Source of the DNA: Pyrenochaeta sp. MPI-SDFR-AT-0127 | Lineage: Eukaryota; Ascomycota; Dothideomycetes; Pleosporales; Cucurbitariaceae | Direction: 5' to 3' | DNA: 64,000 nt | Assembly (NCBI GenBank): GCA_020747015.1 | Contig: JAGTJM010000012.1 | Location: forward strand, 1 to 64,000 | The notes under the pieces: generated by a model | Databases searched by the model: none | The model's input: the letters and a program-made list of their open reading frames with translations, nothing else | Told to the model about the DNA's origin: nothing | Program-made: the position numbers and the translations under genes | Shown: positions 1-10,371 of the stretch, piece by piece | Layout of the letters: every line of letters begins with the position of its first letter | Position numbering within the stretch: the first letter of the stretch is position 1

Positions 1-423
1 GATAGCCGAATCGTTTGTTCGCGAACATTTCAAATCCTTGCTAATGAGTCCATGAAGTTGAGAGCATAGTGCATCTTCCGGAGTCGATTTAAGCGGCGTG
101 AAGAAAACGTGTAAACCAGGAGAGACACGTGATGCGAATGGTGGTGTTGCGGTGTAGGATGCTGATGAAGCCCAACGAATATGGAGTTCATGCCATTGTT
201 GTAAAACCTTACTGAGCTGTGATATGTTAGTAAACTCCATATCTGATATACTTGAAATGTAGGTTACCTCGCTAGGCAGCTCATCCAGTCCTAAAGTGAT
301 ACGGTGTTCTTTTGCAGCGTGAACTTGGTTCAGAGCAAAATGCGTGCCGTCATGCTTCACGACTAGCTGCTCAGGCGTAAATGACTCTGGATCCTTCACC
401 ACATATGTTATTCGTTGTTTCAT
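1..423 (-). CDS. PBN1: PBN1 N-terminal part, GPI-mannosyltransferase I stabilising subunit (cut by window edge)
   Basis: The frame is open from ATG at 423 to base 1 (141 codons), so only the N-terminus is present. It begins MKQRITYVVKDPESF and continues through AAKEHRITLGLDELP, WHELHIRWAS and SRVSPGLHVFFTP, a pattern I recognise from fungal PBN1/PIG-X proteins. In yeast Pbn1 is an ER membrane glycoprotein that works with Gpi14 to add the first mannose of GPI anchors and supports ER processing of other proteins. The catalytic partner and the C-terminal membrane anchor are not in view. The ATG has A at -3 and starts the conserved block. It is divergent from the SARAF gene with 270 bp between the two starts. 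The identification rests on remembered family similarity. Confidence 0.8.
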   Translation of the reverse strand, partial: MKQRITYVVKDPESFTPEQLVVKHDGTHFALNQVHAAKEHRITLGLDELPSEVTYISSISDMEFTNISQLSKVLQQWHELHIRWASSASYTATPPFASRVSPGLHVFFTPLKSTPEDALCSQLHGLISKDLKCSRTNDSAI

Positions 424-693
424 CGTTGGTATGTATGTTGATGCCTCGAGTGCGCCGTGGAGTCTGTATGCAATATCCGTGCTAGCCGCTTGCGGTTAGG
501 TCTGCACAGAAGCACGAGGCGTACCTGACAAGTGACGAACGCCAAGCTTGCTTTCACTGTCCCGCGATCTGGACTCACAGCCTCCTCTTCAATCCAACGT
601 GTCCTTTCACGTGCGTCGCCACCCATGCGGTCTAAAAGAGCACACTCCTGCCTCTATTAATTTCCGCCTGAACTTGCCTCTAAAAGCGACGAT
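424..693. promoter_or_regulatory. Divergent promoter between PBN1 and SARAF
   Basis: The two start codons are 270 bp apart and point away from each other, so this interval must hold both promoters and 5' leaders. A palindromic CACGTG E-box, the core bound by bHLH factors such as Cbf1, lies at 608-613. No clear TATA box is seen. That the E-box is used is inference. Confidence 0.5.
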
Positions 694-1710
694 ATGCATA
701 TCCTAAGCTTTCTTTGCCCAGCTCTCCTCGTCGCAAGTGGCGCGGAAGCGCTTCGTTCAGGCTCAAAGGTCAAGCTCTCAAATGTGCAGAGCCTCACACT
801 GCGTAAGGATTTGCAAACTTCGCACCGACGTGTGGGAGCCATTCCCCAGGTAAGCAAAAGTCGCCGTCATCCTGGCACACACAATCTGGTTGGTTACAAT
901 TAAGCTGATGCTGTGAAGTTAAAATGTATCGGCGGCTCAGGTTGCAGCTTCTACGAAGTTGATGTATTGCGCTGTAAAAACTCAGGCTCCGACTACGATG
1001 AAGACTCCATACAATGGACCTGCACCGCCTCGCTTCCCGAAGAATTCAAACTCGGTTCGACAGACGTTATTTGCGAGGGCTACGACTACCCTGAAGACCC
1101 ATATATCTTGAAAGGAAGCTGTGGAGTAGAGTACCGTCTAGTGCTGACGGAGAAGGGCAAGGAGAAATATGGCAAGGGCAGTGGAGGAGGATGGTTTGGC
1201 GACGATGAAGGAAGCGGACACCCGAACACTATGGGCGAAAATTTGGCAGCTGCAGTTTTCTGGTTGTTATTCATAGGTGTTGCACTCTGGATGGCATACT
1301 CTGCATTCACAGGCTGGGCGCAACGCCCTGCAGGTGGTGCGGCCGGTGGTAACAGACCTGGCTGGGGCGGCGGCGGTGGAGGTGGATGGGGAGGTGGCAA
1401 CAACGATCCGTACGATGACCCGCCTCCGCCATACTATCCGTCAAACCCGAGAAATTCGAAATCTGGATATGGTACCACGGAAGGATGGAGACCAGGTTTC
1501 TGGTCTGGCGCCATGGGCGGAGCAGCTGCTGGTTGGGCTGCTGGACGTATGGGAAATAGAGGAAATCAGACGGGCAGTGGCTGGGGCAGTGGCAGTGGTA
1601 GTGGAAGCCGCTGGAACAATGGCGAAGGGAGCTCAAGGTCGTCGTCTGGCGATAGCTTTTCCAGCACGAGACACGAGAGCACTGGATTTGGGTCGACGTC
1701 ACGAAGATGA
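694..1710 (+). CDS. SARAF/TMEM66-like ER membrane protein
   Basis: Exons 694-849 and 919-1710 join in phase 0 across a 69-nt GTAAGC...AG intron and give 315 residues. A signal peptide comes first, then a cysteine-bearing luminal domain with LKCIGGSGC, IQWTCTASL, the hallmark CEGYDYPEDPYILKGSCG and VEYRLVLT. One membrane helix follows (NLAAAVFWLLFIGVALWMAY), then a cytosolic tail rich in Gly, Asn, Trp and Ser. The order and motifs match SARAF, which in animals damps store-operated calcium entry at the ER. Fungal homologues exist but their role is poorly known, so calcium regulation here is inference. The start was chosen because it opens a signal peptide. Retaining the intron would stop translation. 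Confidence 0.88.
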
Positions 1711-3779
1711 GTTTCACGGTAGGATACAGTCCCATGTTGGCTTGAAAATGATACCCTTGTTTATACAATTTTGGTCTCCCTGCAAATCACTAATATTTGT
1801 GATATATGAGTTTGGCAGTAGTAGTACCTGCCAATTTCTGGAGCTGCTCAGCTCTTGTCAGTCATTTACAGACCCTTGGTTTGTCCATTCCAAACACCAA
1901 TTGCATACCGTGTCTGGAGCTGGAGAATGCTCGGTTGACTGTCAGGTAGCACTGCCAACCCATTCACGCTTTTGATCCTCTCACTTGAACACTGAGGCAT
2001 GTTCTCAGCCTGGAGCTTAGTCCAAGTCAAATACTTGATCTTACCACACTTCTCTCCACCTTCAGCATCGAATCACTTCTCGCCAACTATTCCATGATAT
2101 TTTAGCATGCTTTTATAATAGTCAGACTATGACTCTAATTCTCAATCACGCACGGAGTGCTGCGCAACACATACTTTCTGTTTATTTACCTCCTCGCGTA
2201 CTGTAGTTCACTATCAGTGATGATGTGGAACACGTTTGCAAGGGGATTGAATTCACTATGCAGGATACAGGATAACGTGGAAATGATTTGCCAAGCGCGG
2301 AGTTGCGCATTTTGGTGCAACTATACGTGTTTTCAAGGACTTGAAATTCAACACAGTAAAGACATAAGTGCGTGACAGTAGGTCAAAGTATACACCGCCA
2401 CCATAAATGCAATGTAGATCCCAGTAGATACAAGTTGTGATCGAGAGAGAGCTCGATTCATGCTGTATTACTGACGTACTGTTTTCAGACATTGTGTACC
2501 CATGTTGGGCGGCTTATGCGACGGATAACGGAATGTTCTGGTACATCAAAAACCCTTTGGTTTCATAGCTCATACGATGACAGCTGGTCATTGTCTAGGA
2601 TGAAGATATGTACACATCATAAAGGGATCGCAGTTCTAGAAAGGATTGAAAGATCTTAGAACTGGTGTAGCATTAGGTCCTGGTGAGCACGCGAGGTGGC
2701 AAGCTGTGGGCAGACGAATCAGTCTAATTGTTTCCAAGCGCAAATTCTTCCCAAAGAGTGGAGAAAGAAGCCCAAGAAGGTAGGCTCTAGGAAAAAAAAA
2801 CTTGATGTTGTATCAAGATTCGGTAAGAGAACGCATGGAGTTGAAATGCTTCACTCATGTGCGAAGTCATTGTGGAAGGTCAGCTGAGTCTTTGTGAGCC
2901 AGCTAGCTTATGCCTGAAGAAACATGAGAGGAGCGCAAATATATTAGTGTATAAATCATAACCTGTTTTAATCCAGGCTAATGACCCTGTCGTGATTGAT
3001 ACGTAGGTCTTGATCCCGTTCGTTGGTCTGTCTGCTGCAGCATGACAGCCAAACTTGGGTGTTATCTACCAGAAGGAAGCATGACCGCATTGCGACTCTA
3101 AACTTCAAATTCAAGTGGCCTCGAGACGAGGAATTGGAATGTGACTAGCCATGGAGACTCCCGACTTTGTACGGCAATCTCAGATGCAAGCACGATGTTG
3201 CAAAGCATCTGCGCCGCCAGCCCTGGGCCAACCAAGGTTTGCGCTGCCAGAGGAAACCAGGGTAGTGTCAAAGGCCCCGGAGTCGGAGATGTTGGCCATG
3301 GTGAAATATAAAAGTGGGTATTACCGGCAAAAGTGGTCTGATGGATCACGGGAAGAATAGACAGCTGTAGCGCGGGCTGAAGACGGGTGGAACCACGGCA
3401 GGGACGCTGACCTCCAAGGTGAAGGCGGGAAGGCTTTGCGGCATCCAGGAAAACAATGTGTAGAAGAGTGGAAGAGGTAGAGGGCTAGCCAACATAATGT
3501 GACAAGTATGCACAGTGCCCCTCATGGCATTTATGTGATCGCGATGGAGGTGACGTCAAGCCAATGAAATCAACTCTGGCCGCGGCTATGTCCGCGGATG
3601 CGACACGAACTTACTCACTGAAAGCGCACCCGAAAGAGGGTTGCAGTCACTAAAAGCTGGCAGAACCCCCGGCCCTGTGAGTCCTGCGATGCAAAACTCG
3701 TATGATCTTCCATCTATCATCCAAGCACCACCGTAAGTCTAGCGGCGCTTAGCCCCACGGTCGCACTCATAGCGGAGCG
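1711..3779. other. Intergenic, SARAF 3' side and histidine-kinase upstream region
   Basis: About 2.1 kb without a supportable gene. Open frames are short, conflict with one another and lack recognisable motifs. The right end carries a perfect CRE site and is probably the histidine-kinase promoter. Confidence 0.6.
3551..3558. promoter_or_regulatory. CRE (TGACGTCA) upstream of the hybrid histidine kinase
   Basis: A perfect palindromic TGACGTCA lies 222 bp before the kinase ATG. This octamer is the consensus for ATF/CREB-type bZIP factors, which act downstream of the stress MAP-kinase route in fungi. Its use here is inference; an octamer can occur by chance. Confidence 0.4.
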
Positions 3780-5837
3780 ATGGCCAGTTTGCTGGGAGGG
3801 TTACCAACACCACCCGTGTCTTCAATTGTCGATCTCCCGCCGTCTTCACCACGGCCGGAGGAAGAGCGCCATGGCCACAGCCTTGAGCACGACTTAGTCC
3901 GCTTCACACCCGTTCCCACGGTCATTCTGGACGCTGCGCTTCTTGTCCGGCAGGTGTCAGACAGCTATCTTTTCATTACAGGTGCAGCCAATCGCGAAAA
4001 GCTTGTTGGGCGGCATGCAGATGATTTTTTCCACCACGCAGTTAGTCTTCCAACATTCGCTTCCGCCCCTAAGGTCATTCGGGCCGCACGAGACACAGCA
4101 TCTATACAGCAGATGAAGTGTTTGACGGATACAGGAAAAGCCTGGAATCTTCGCGCTGTCCCCATTCTCAGCCATGGTAGCCTGCGCTGCATCCAAATGG
4201 ACTTCCTAGATGTTACCAAGGAGCACCAGAAGCAGCTTGAGCTCGAGGAGAGCTTGTACGCAAACGAAACTTTTCGAATCCTGGTGGAAACCGTCAAGGA
4301 CTATGCCATTTTCATGCTAGATCCTGGGGGCCATGTGGCTACATGGAACGCCGGAGCCCAGGCTTTCAAAGGGTATACCAAGGCCGAAATCATTGGAGAA
4401 CACTTTTCCCGATTCTACGGTAAAGAGGATCTAGAGGCCGGAAAGCCTGCACGAGAGCTCAAAGATGCACTCCGCGACGGCCGAGTTGAAGACGAAGGGT
4501 GGAGATACCGCTCAGACGGCTCAAGGTTTTGGGCTAATGTAGTCATTACTCCTCTCTACAAAGATGGCGTCCATCTGGGATATTCCAAAGTCACAAGGGA
4601 TCTCACCGAAAGGCGAAACACAGAACAGAGGCTCATCGCTGCGTATGAGGAGGCTTCGAAGCTCAAAAGTGAATTTCTAGCCAACATGTCGCACGAGATA
4701 CGAACTCCTATGCACGGAATGTTGTCAGCATTGACTCTACTACTCGATACCCAACTTGATGCCAACCAGTCCGAGCTCGTTAATGTCATCCAGGAGTCGG
4801 GAGATGTGCTTCTTCAGGTCATCAATGACATTCTGGATTACAGTAAGCTCGCATCCGGTAGTTTTTCGATTAGTCACGACAGCATCAGTGTATCCGATAT
4901 TATACAAGCAGTTTTCCGAGCACACCAAGCATGCTATAAGCCCAATGTTAAGCTAGAAAGCGACCTTGACCCCCGACTTCCAAGATCCGCTGAAGGAGAC
5001 AGTCTTAGATACCGACAAATTATACAGAATCTTTTATCAAATGCCACAAAGTTTACCGAGGAAGGCTATGTACGCATAGTTGGCAAACTTGAAAAAGAGG
5101 ACGACGAATACTTCACCATACTTACACAAGTTGTGGACACTGGCATCGGCGTACCGGCAAGTAGCTCCAGTGCTCTATTCACACCGTTTACACAATTTGA
5201 CAACTCTGCCACCAAGCGATACAAGGGTACCGGCCTGGGCCTGAGCATATGTAAGAGCTTGGCGGAGCTCATGGGAGGCAGCATTGGATTCCACTCCAAT
5301 CCCGAAGGCCGCGGCAGCGTTTTCTGGTTCACAGCAAAACTCAAGAAATGTAGGCAGCTCAAAGCCGTTGATGTCATGCCAGATGCGATCGAAGGGCTGC
5401 CAATCCACTCGCTTCATCTTACCAATCCCATGGAGGAAATGAAAATTGTCGCCGCCAATAAACGAGTCTTACTTGCAGAAGACAATCTCATCAACCGCAG
5501 GGTCATGATCAAGATGCTCGTTGGCTTAGGCTTCGAGACTGTCGACACCGCGCTAGATGGCAAAGAAGCGGTCTCGAAAGCCTCGCTCGAGGGCAACCCC
5601 TACGATCTTATACTGATGGATATCAACATGCCCATCCAAGACGGCGTCAGTGCGACCAAGGAGCTCAGAGGGAAAGGGATGAAGACACCCATCATTGCGA
5701 TGACAGCAAACGCCCTCAAGGGTCACGCCGACTCATACATAGCAAAAGGCATGACTGGCTACATTGCAAAGCCTGTTGATCGGAACCTTCTTATCAAGCT
5801 TTTGATGACCTGCCTCAATCACAAAGACTCTGGTTGA
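3780..5837 (+). CDS. Hybrid sensor histidine kinase, two PAS domains and a receiver
   Basis: A single-exon gene of 685 residues. The order is an N-terminal PAS-like region (about 40-150), a clear second PAS (about 165-280, with WNAGAQAFKGY and KVTRDLTERR), HisKA with the phospho-acceptor His305 in NMSHEIRTP, an HATPase domain with N box NLLSNATKF and G boxes DTGIGVP and GTGLGLS, and a receiver (about 561-680) with LLAEDN, phospho-acceptor Asp614 in LMDINMP and the conserved Lys in IAKPVD. No membrane helices are seen, so it is a soluble sensor. It should phosphorylate His305, pass phosphate to Asp614 and on to a Ypd1-type carrier feeding stress signalling. The ligand is unknown, and I do not assign a fungal histidine-kinase class. 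The phosphorylation residues and visible boxes are intact. Confidence 0.93.
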   Translation: MASLLGGLPTPPVSSIVDLPPSSPRPEEERHGHSLEHDLVRFTPVPTVILDAALLVRQVSDSYLFITGAANREKLVGRHADDFFHHAVSLPTFASAPKVIRAARDTASIQQMKCLTDTGKAWNLRAVPILSHGSLRCIQMDFLDVTKEHQKQLELEESLYANETFRILVETVKDYAIFMLDPGGHVATWNAGAQAFKGYTKAEIIGEHFSRFYGKEDLEAGKPARELKDALRDGRVEDEGWRYRSDGSRFWANVVITPLYKDGVHLGYSKVTRDLTERRNTEQRLIAAYEEASKLKSEFLANMSHEIRTPMHGMLSALTLLLDTQLDANQSELVNVIQESGDVLLQVINDILDYSKLASGSFSISHDSISVSDIIQAVFRAHQACYKPNVKLESDLDPRLPRSAEGDSLRYRQIIQNLLSNATKFTEEGYVRIVGKLEKEDDEYFTILTQVVDTGIGVPASSSSALFTPFTQFDNSATKRYKGTGLGLSICKSLAELMGGSIGFHSNPEGRGSVFWFTAKLKKCRQLKAVDVMPDAIEGLPIHSLHLTNPMEEMKIVAANKRVLLAEDNLINRRVMIKMLVGLGFETVDTALDGKEAVSKASLEGNPYDLILMDINMPIQDGVSATKELRGKGMKTPIIAMTANALKGHADSYIAKGMTGYIAKPVDRNLLIKLLMTCLNHKDSG

Positions 5838-6846
5838 ATGAAACATTTTCTAAAGCAGTCACACCTTCATTCAGACCGAATGCATCTTATGAATTTGCAT
5901 CAGCAGGCCGAGGTTACCCAGGGATTCGTCAAGATGGTTGAAGCGGATGCTCAAGGCATGATGAAGCGGAGGATGGAGGAAAGAAGATGCGGACTAGGTT
6001 TAGGATCATGAAGCAATTGTCTTAGCCGTGCGACATGCCATAGTCTTCAAGGGTTTGTAGATAAGGGAGGTTGCCACGTCACAAATCGGTGGCTTGACTG
6101 CTTCCAAGCCTCATAAATACTACCAAGCCGCATTACCGAACAAGAAAGCATCTCTTGTTTATGGGACTTGCACTCATAAAGTCACGCGGCGCACCTGCAA
6201 AGAAACCGGTGAGAAAGCATGTCAGCCTCGAGACGGCAGAGCTTGATTCAGCACTGCTCTGGTCTTCCGATCGGCCAGTAACATCCAAGTTTTCCAGCAT
6301 GGGGCTGAGGCGGCAAGCCACCAAGTTCGTGTCCCGCAATGATCGTTCAGCTGCCTCGCAAGGCTACCAACCCATCCCAAGACACCCGTGGATCACACAA
6401 CTCTTCTGCACCGCTATCCAACGGCGGCCATTCATTCATTAAATCTCCGACTACATGATCAATGTGGTATATCAACAACCCACAATCGAGCTATCTCCTC
6501 GTACCACGCAAAGTACTGGCTCAAGCGAATCCAGCCCTGCGCTAGTCCCGCCTAGCGTGCACTAAACTTTACACCTTCCAGCTGAGCTAAACCGCATTCG
6601 TGCTTGGTTCAAGGTACTTTTCCCAGACAAGGCTTGGTCCCTGCAGATTCAATTGGAGTCAACAGATCGACCAATTGATCGTTACGGCTTTGGGTAGTGA
6701 ATGCGAACTACGAGCTTTGCAGAATTTGAGATGGGCTCGTGCCTATGTCCAGCACTACATATGGATCGCCTGCTGCTGCAGCAGCCTGATCGATTCTGGT
6801 GTGTCTTGTCTCCTCTCGCGACTTGCACATTGGAGACACAGTCAAG
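5838..6846. other. Intergenic between histidine kinase and GPI protein
   Basis: About 1 kb with no supportable gene. It must contain the kinase 3' end and the promoter of the next gene. A small CTG/CAG-rich patch lies near 6770. Confidence 0.6.
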
Positions 6847-8032
6847 ATGCGTGCCATACAGACCCTTGTCGCAACAATCTCTCTGCTCGGCAACGTCGGC
6901 CTTGTCGAAGCGCTGGAGCTAGAAAAGCGCGCGCCTTTTGAGATTTTCGGCATTCAAAAGAATGCAGAGGGCTTCGGCAGCGAACCCTTGGCTGAAGAGG
7001 AAGCCCAAGCGGCTTTTGCGCCCGCTGCGGAAAGACATGAAAAGAATGTTACGATGCCACTTTTGCAGGATCGAAGCTTGGAGTTGACAGAGAGACAAAC
7101 TTGCAATACTGGATACTGGTACTGTCCTAGTAAGTTGGCCCTCTTGAGTCCTGGCACAATCTACGCCAAGGCATTGAGTGCTCCAAACCCCGAGAAACCT
7201 TTGTGCTAATTCATGTTCAGCCTTTGGTCGCTGTTGCCCTCGAACAAACAATTGCTGCTCCTATGGTTACTGCATAGATCCTGCTGAGACTTGCTGTCCA
7301 GGTGGCTCATGCGACCCAGGCTATGAATGCTGCAGCGCAACAACCTGCTCGCCACGAGGTACCGAATGCTGTGCCGATGGCAACTATTGCCAAGTAGGGA
7401 ACATTTGTGTGAAGTTATTTGACACCGGGCGAATCGTGTGCTGCACCGATTTGAAATGTACGGCTGCCGTCGTCTCGGGCACAACATCTTACCGTTCAAC
7501 GACAACAAGAGACACTGCCCCGACCGTCACACGACCTCCGACCACGACGAGGCAGGTAGCGGATGTGTACGAAACTTGGTACTGGACGGTAACTTGGTGG
7601 TATTTGAGCTTTTACTACACCACATTTCGTGCCGAGTCAACCGTTACGTTTTCGACAGTCTATTCCACGACGACTTTCACCACAACTGCAACCGATAGAC
7701 AGGATGCATCCAGTCGATTTGCTATACTTTCAAGAACTTTGACGTTCACACCACCTGCATCTGCGACATCGCTAGCCAGCTTGGTGGATGTACAGCCCAG
7801 CGAGACACCGAGCATTAACGTACTAGTGCAGAGCTCCGATGGTCCCGAGGAGACTCGATCTGCACGTGCAAGTGGAAGGTCTTCGACAGCGTTCTCCTTC
7901 GCTAGTACACGGGCTAGTGCAACAAGTACTCAGGGTGGTTCTGGAAGTGCCAGCACGGCAAGCACTATGTTTGTGCAATGGGCATTCCTGGGCTTTGCTG
8001 CATTGAGCGGCGTGTTAATGATTTGGTTGTAA
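6847..8032 (+). CDS. Cysteine-rich GPI-anchored surface protein with granulin-like Cys pattern
   Basis: Exons 6847-7129 and 7221-8032 join across a 91-nt GTAAGT...CAG intron with a GCTAAT branch site (364 residues). Residues 1-22 form a signal peptide, followed by a Kex2-type Lys-Arg at 27-28. After a short acidic region comes a Cys-dense module with several CC pairs (GRCCPRTNNCCSYGYC, ETCCPGG, YECCSATTC, TECCADG) resembling granulin-type spacing. Next is an unusual aromatic block (ETWYWTVTWWYLSFYYTTF), a Ser/Thr stalk, and a C-terminal small-residue site plus hydrophobic tail typical of a GPI signal. It is expected at the plasma membrane or cell wall. The molecular role is unknown. The ATG at 6847 is preferred to one at 6799 because it begins directly with the signal peptide. 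Confidence 0.85.
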
Positions 8033-8610
8033 ACTGGGAGATTATGAGAGTTGGCCATAACTATACCTAATAATGATGGAAACGGTAATACCACGATCTT
8101 AATATCACGTATTCTTAACGACCATGCCTCACGTCCGCTTTTGTACGCTACTTACACATCTGTTAACACAGCGTAGGATCGACAGGGACGACGCTCGTGC
8201 TTCTGAGCACGAGGAGTTGAGATTGTCTCAGCTTAATCAAACTGATCATCCCTTGGTATCTTAAAATGCTCCTCCCTTTAGGACTACCCCTGGCGGATTA
8301 TAAAATGTTATAGTGATATATTTGCCTCGGAACCCAAGCCGCGAGCTCTGTACATGCCTTGAAGTGACAAGCTCCTAATCTTAGAAGATTTGAAAGTACC
8401 CAATGATTTCTGCTTCTGTGTTGTTGCATCTGGCTGTCTTGAAGGCATCACTCTTCCGTTCTTCCCATTATGGTTCCTTGTTGATTAGATTTATCCGGTT
8501 GCTTCATTGGCGAGCGGAGATGGTCGCATCGGAAAAGCACTGGTATGACGTGGGTCTTGGCAGTACAAATTGTTCCGACGCTTCGGAAATCTTCAGCTCC
8601 ATCTCTCACA
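8033..8610. other. Intergenic between GPI protein and hydrolase
   Basis: About 580 bp with nothing supportable. An upstream in-frame ATG at 8545 exists, but the mitochondrial targeting sequence begins at 8611, so this is treated as leader and promoter. Confidence 0.55.
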
Positions 8611-9660
8611 ATGCGTTCACTACAGAGAAGCATACAGCCTCTTTCCGCGCCCTTTTTACATCCAAAACATACCAATCGGATACAGCTATCTAACGCGACA
8701 CCACTGCCAGCATGGACGCGTTCTTTCCATGCCTCGACCAGCTTGCGGGTGGTTGATCTCGCGTACAAGCTCCATGATCACAACGGCAATGCAAAGGGTG
8801 ACCCGATAGTAATTATCCATGGCTTGTTTGGGAGCAAGAGGAATAATCAAAGTGTTGCGAAGTATGCCGTTCATCGTTCATCCCATGCATTAATGGCTAA
8901 TGTCGAATGCAGCGCTTTCGCACGCACCCTCAGCCGCCCCGTATATGCCATCGATACCCGAAACCACGGTGATTCTCCTCACGACAAAACCCACAACTAT
9001 AATGCGATTGCAGATGATGTGGAAGCATTCTTGAAGAAGCATGATCTTAAGAATGCGACCCTGATAGGGCACTCTATGGGCGCAAAGACTGTGATGACAC
9101 TGGCGCTCAGGAATCCAGATTGCTGTGCGAATATCATCCCAGTTGATAATGCGCCCGTCGATGCAGCACTATCAAGTGACTTTCCAAAGTATGCCGAAGG
9201 CATGCAGCGCGTCGAACAGGCGAAGCCCAAAACCCAGAAAGAGGCAGACAAGATCTTGGAGCCGTATGCCAAGGATCTTCCAGTCCGTCAATTCCTCCTC
9301 ACCAACCTCATGAAGCCTGAGCCATCTGCCCCACTCAGGTTCCGCATCCCGATCAACATTCTTGCAAGAGCGCTTGACGATATGGCCGACTTTCCATTCA
9401 CCAACCCAGATGAAGCACGCTTCAACAAGCGAGCTCTGTTCATTCGAGGTACGAGAAGCCACTATGTGAGCGACGAGACACTTCCAATCATTGGGCGTTT
9501 CTTTCCGAGGTTTGAGCTGGTCGATGTGGATGCAGGGCATTGGGTAATCAGTGAGAAACCAGAGGAGTTTATCAAAGGTATGCTTTCTTAGTATCGCTTC
9601 TTGGACATTTCAAGCTAACAGATCGTAGCTGTCGTAGACTTTCTGCAGGAGAAGGAGTAG
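8611..9660 (+). CDS. ABHD11/IMO32-like mitochondrial alpha/beta hydrolase
   Basis: Exons 8611-8861, 8913-9577 and 9629-9660 give 315 residues. The N-terminus is rich in Arg, Ser and Leu without acids (MRSLQRSIQPLSAPF), a mitochondrial presequence. The fold shows the oxyanion strand IVIIHGLFGSKRNNQSV, then ARTLSRPVYAIDTRNHGDS, the nucleophile elbow GHSMGAK, and the catalytic His in DAGHWVISEKP. This matches the ABHD11 / yeast Imo32 / Eat1 group of mitochondrial esterases. The physiological substrate is not certain; ABHD11 has been linked to protecting lipoylated dehydrogenases. Removing intron 1 restores the uninterrupted family motif between NNQSV and FARTL. Intron 1 is 51 nt with no in-frame stop. 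Intron 2 (51 nt, CTAAC branch) leads to a short last exon encoding the C-terminal helix. Confidence 0.88.
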
Positions 9661-10371
9661 GAGATGTATGTAGCACCATCCTTGAAAGCGAGGAAACTGC
9701 CATTATTCAAAGTGATACCAACCCCAAGTGTGTGCGATGGCCTGAGAACACATGTGAATAAAGAAATAGACAATATTTCAGATTGTCCAGCCTTGTACTA
9801 TTCGATATGATTCATTCGACATCTGGATATGGTGGAAACTGTCTCTTCAATTTCTTACCAAGAATTCCTTCGACTTCCGACCTTTGTTGTGTCACTCACT
9901 GAACGATGTGCTTGATTCTTCATGACACTGACCGAAACGCGTCGGAGCGCTACCTTTTCCCCTGCTCGTGCACTTAGCCTATCGACTACGTTCCTCTCGC
10001 CTTTTGCTATAGTCTCAGCATAGTATTTCTGGATCAACTTATGTAATGCTTCGCGCAGTAAATATGGTTGTACATTTCGTGCTTCAAGGCGCGAGCTAGA
10101 TGTAGTACCAAACTTTCCCGTGACATGAAATTTGTACAGCGATTTGAAGCGCGATAAAGTGGTCGACGAAAATCAGAATCCTGTGAATACAAAAGTCATA
10201 ACCCTCTTTCTATCCGTTATTAGTATCTAGTGAGCAAAACACGAGCGCAGAACGCTAATGTTAACATGACCATAAAATCAAATACGACATTATGAAAGGC
10301 CTCAACCGCATCATGTATCTCGAGAACACTATTTCCCCTTCTGTCCCCGACCACTCCAACTCATCCTGCCC
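9661..10371. other. Convergent intergenic region
   Basis: About 710 bp between two genes that converge. It is moderately AT-rich and holds no supportable gene; it should contain both 3' ends. Confidence 0.6.

Noticed and set aside
8545..8610. Upstream in-frame ATG of the ABHD11-like gene
   Set aside because: The added residues would precede a typical mitochondrial presequence that starts at 8611.
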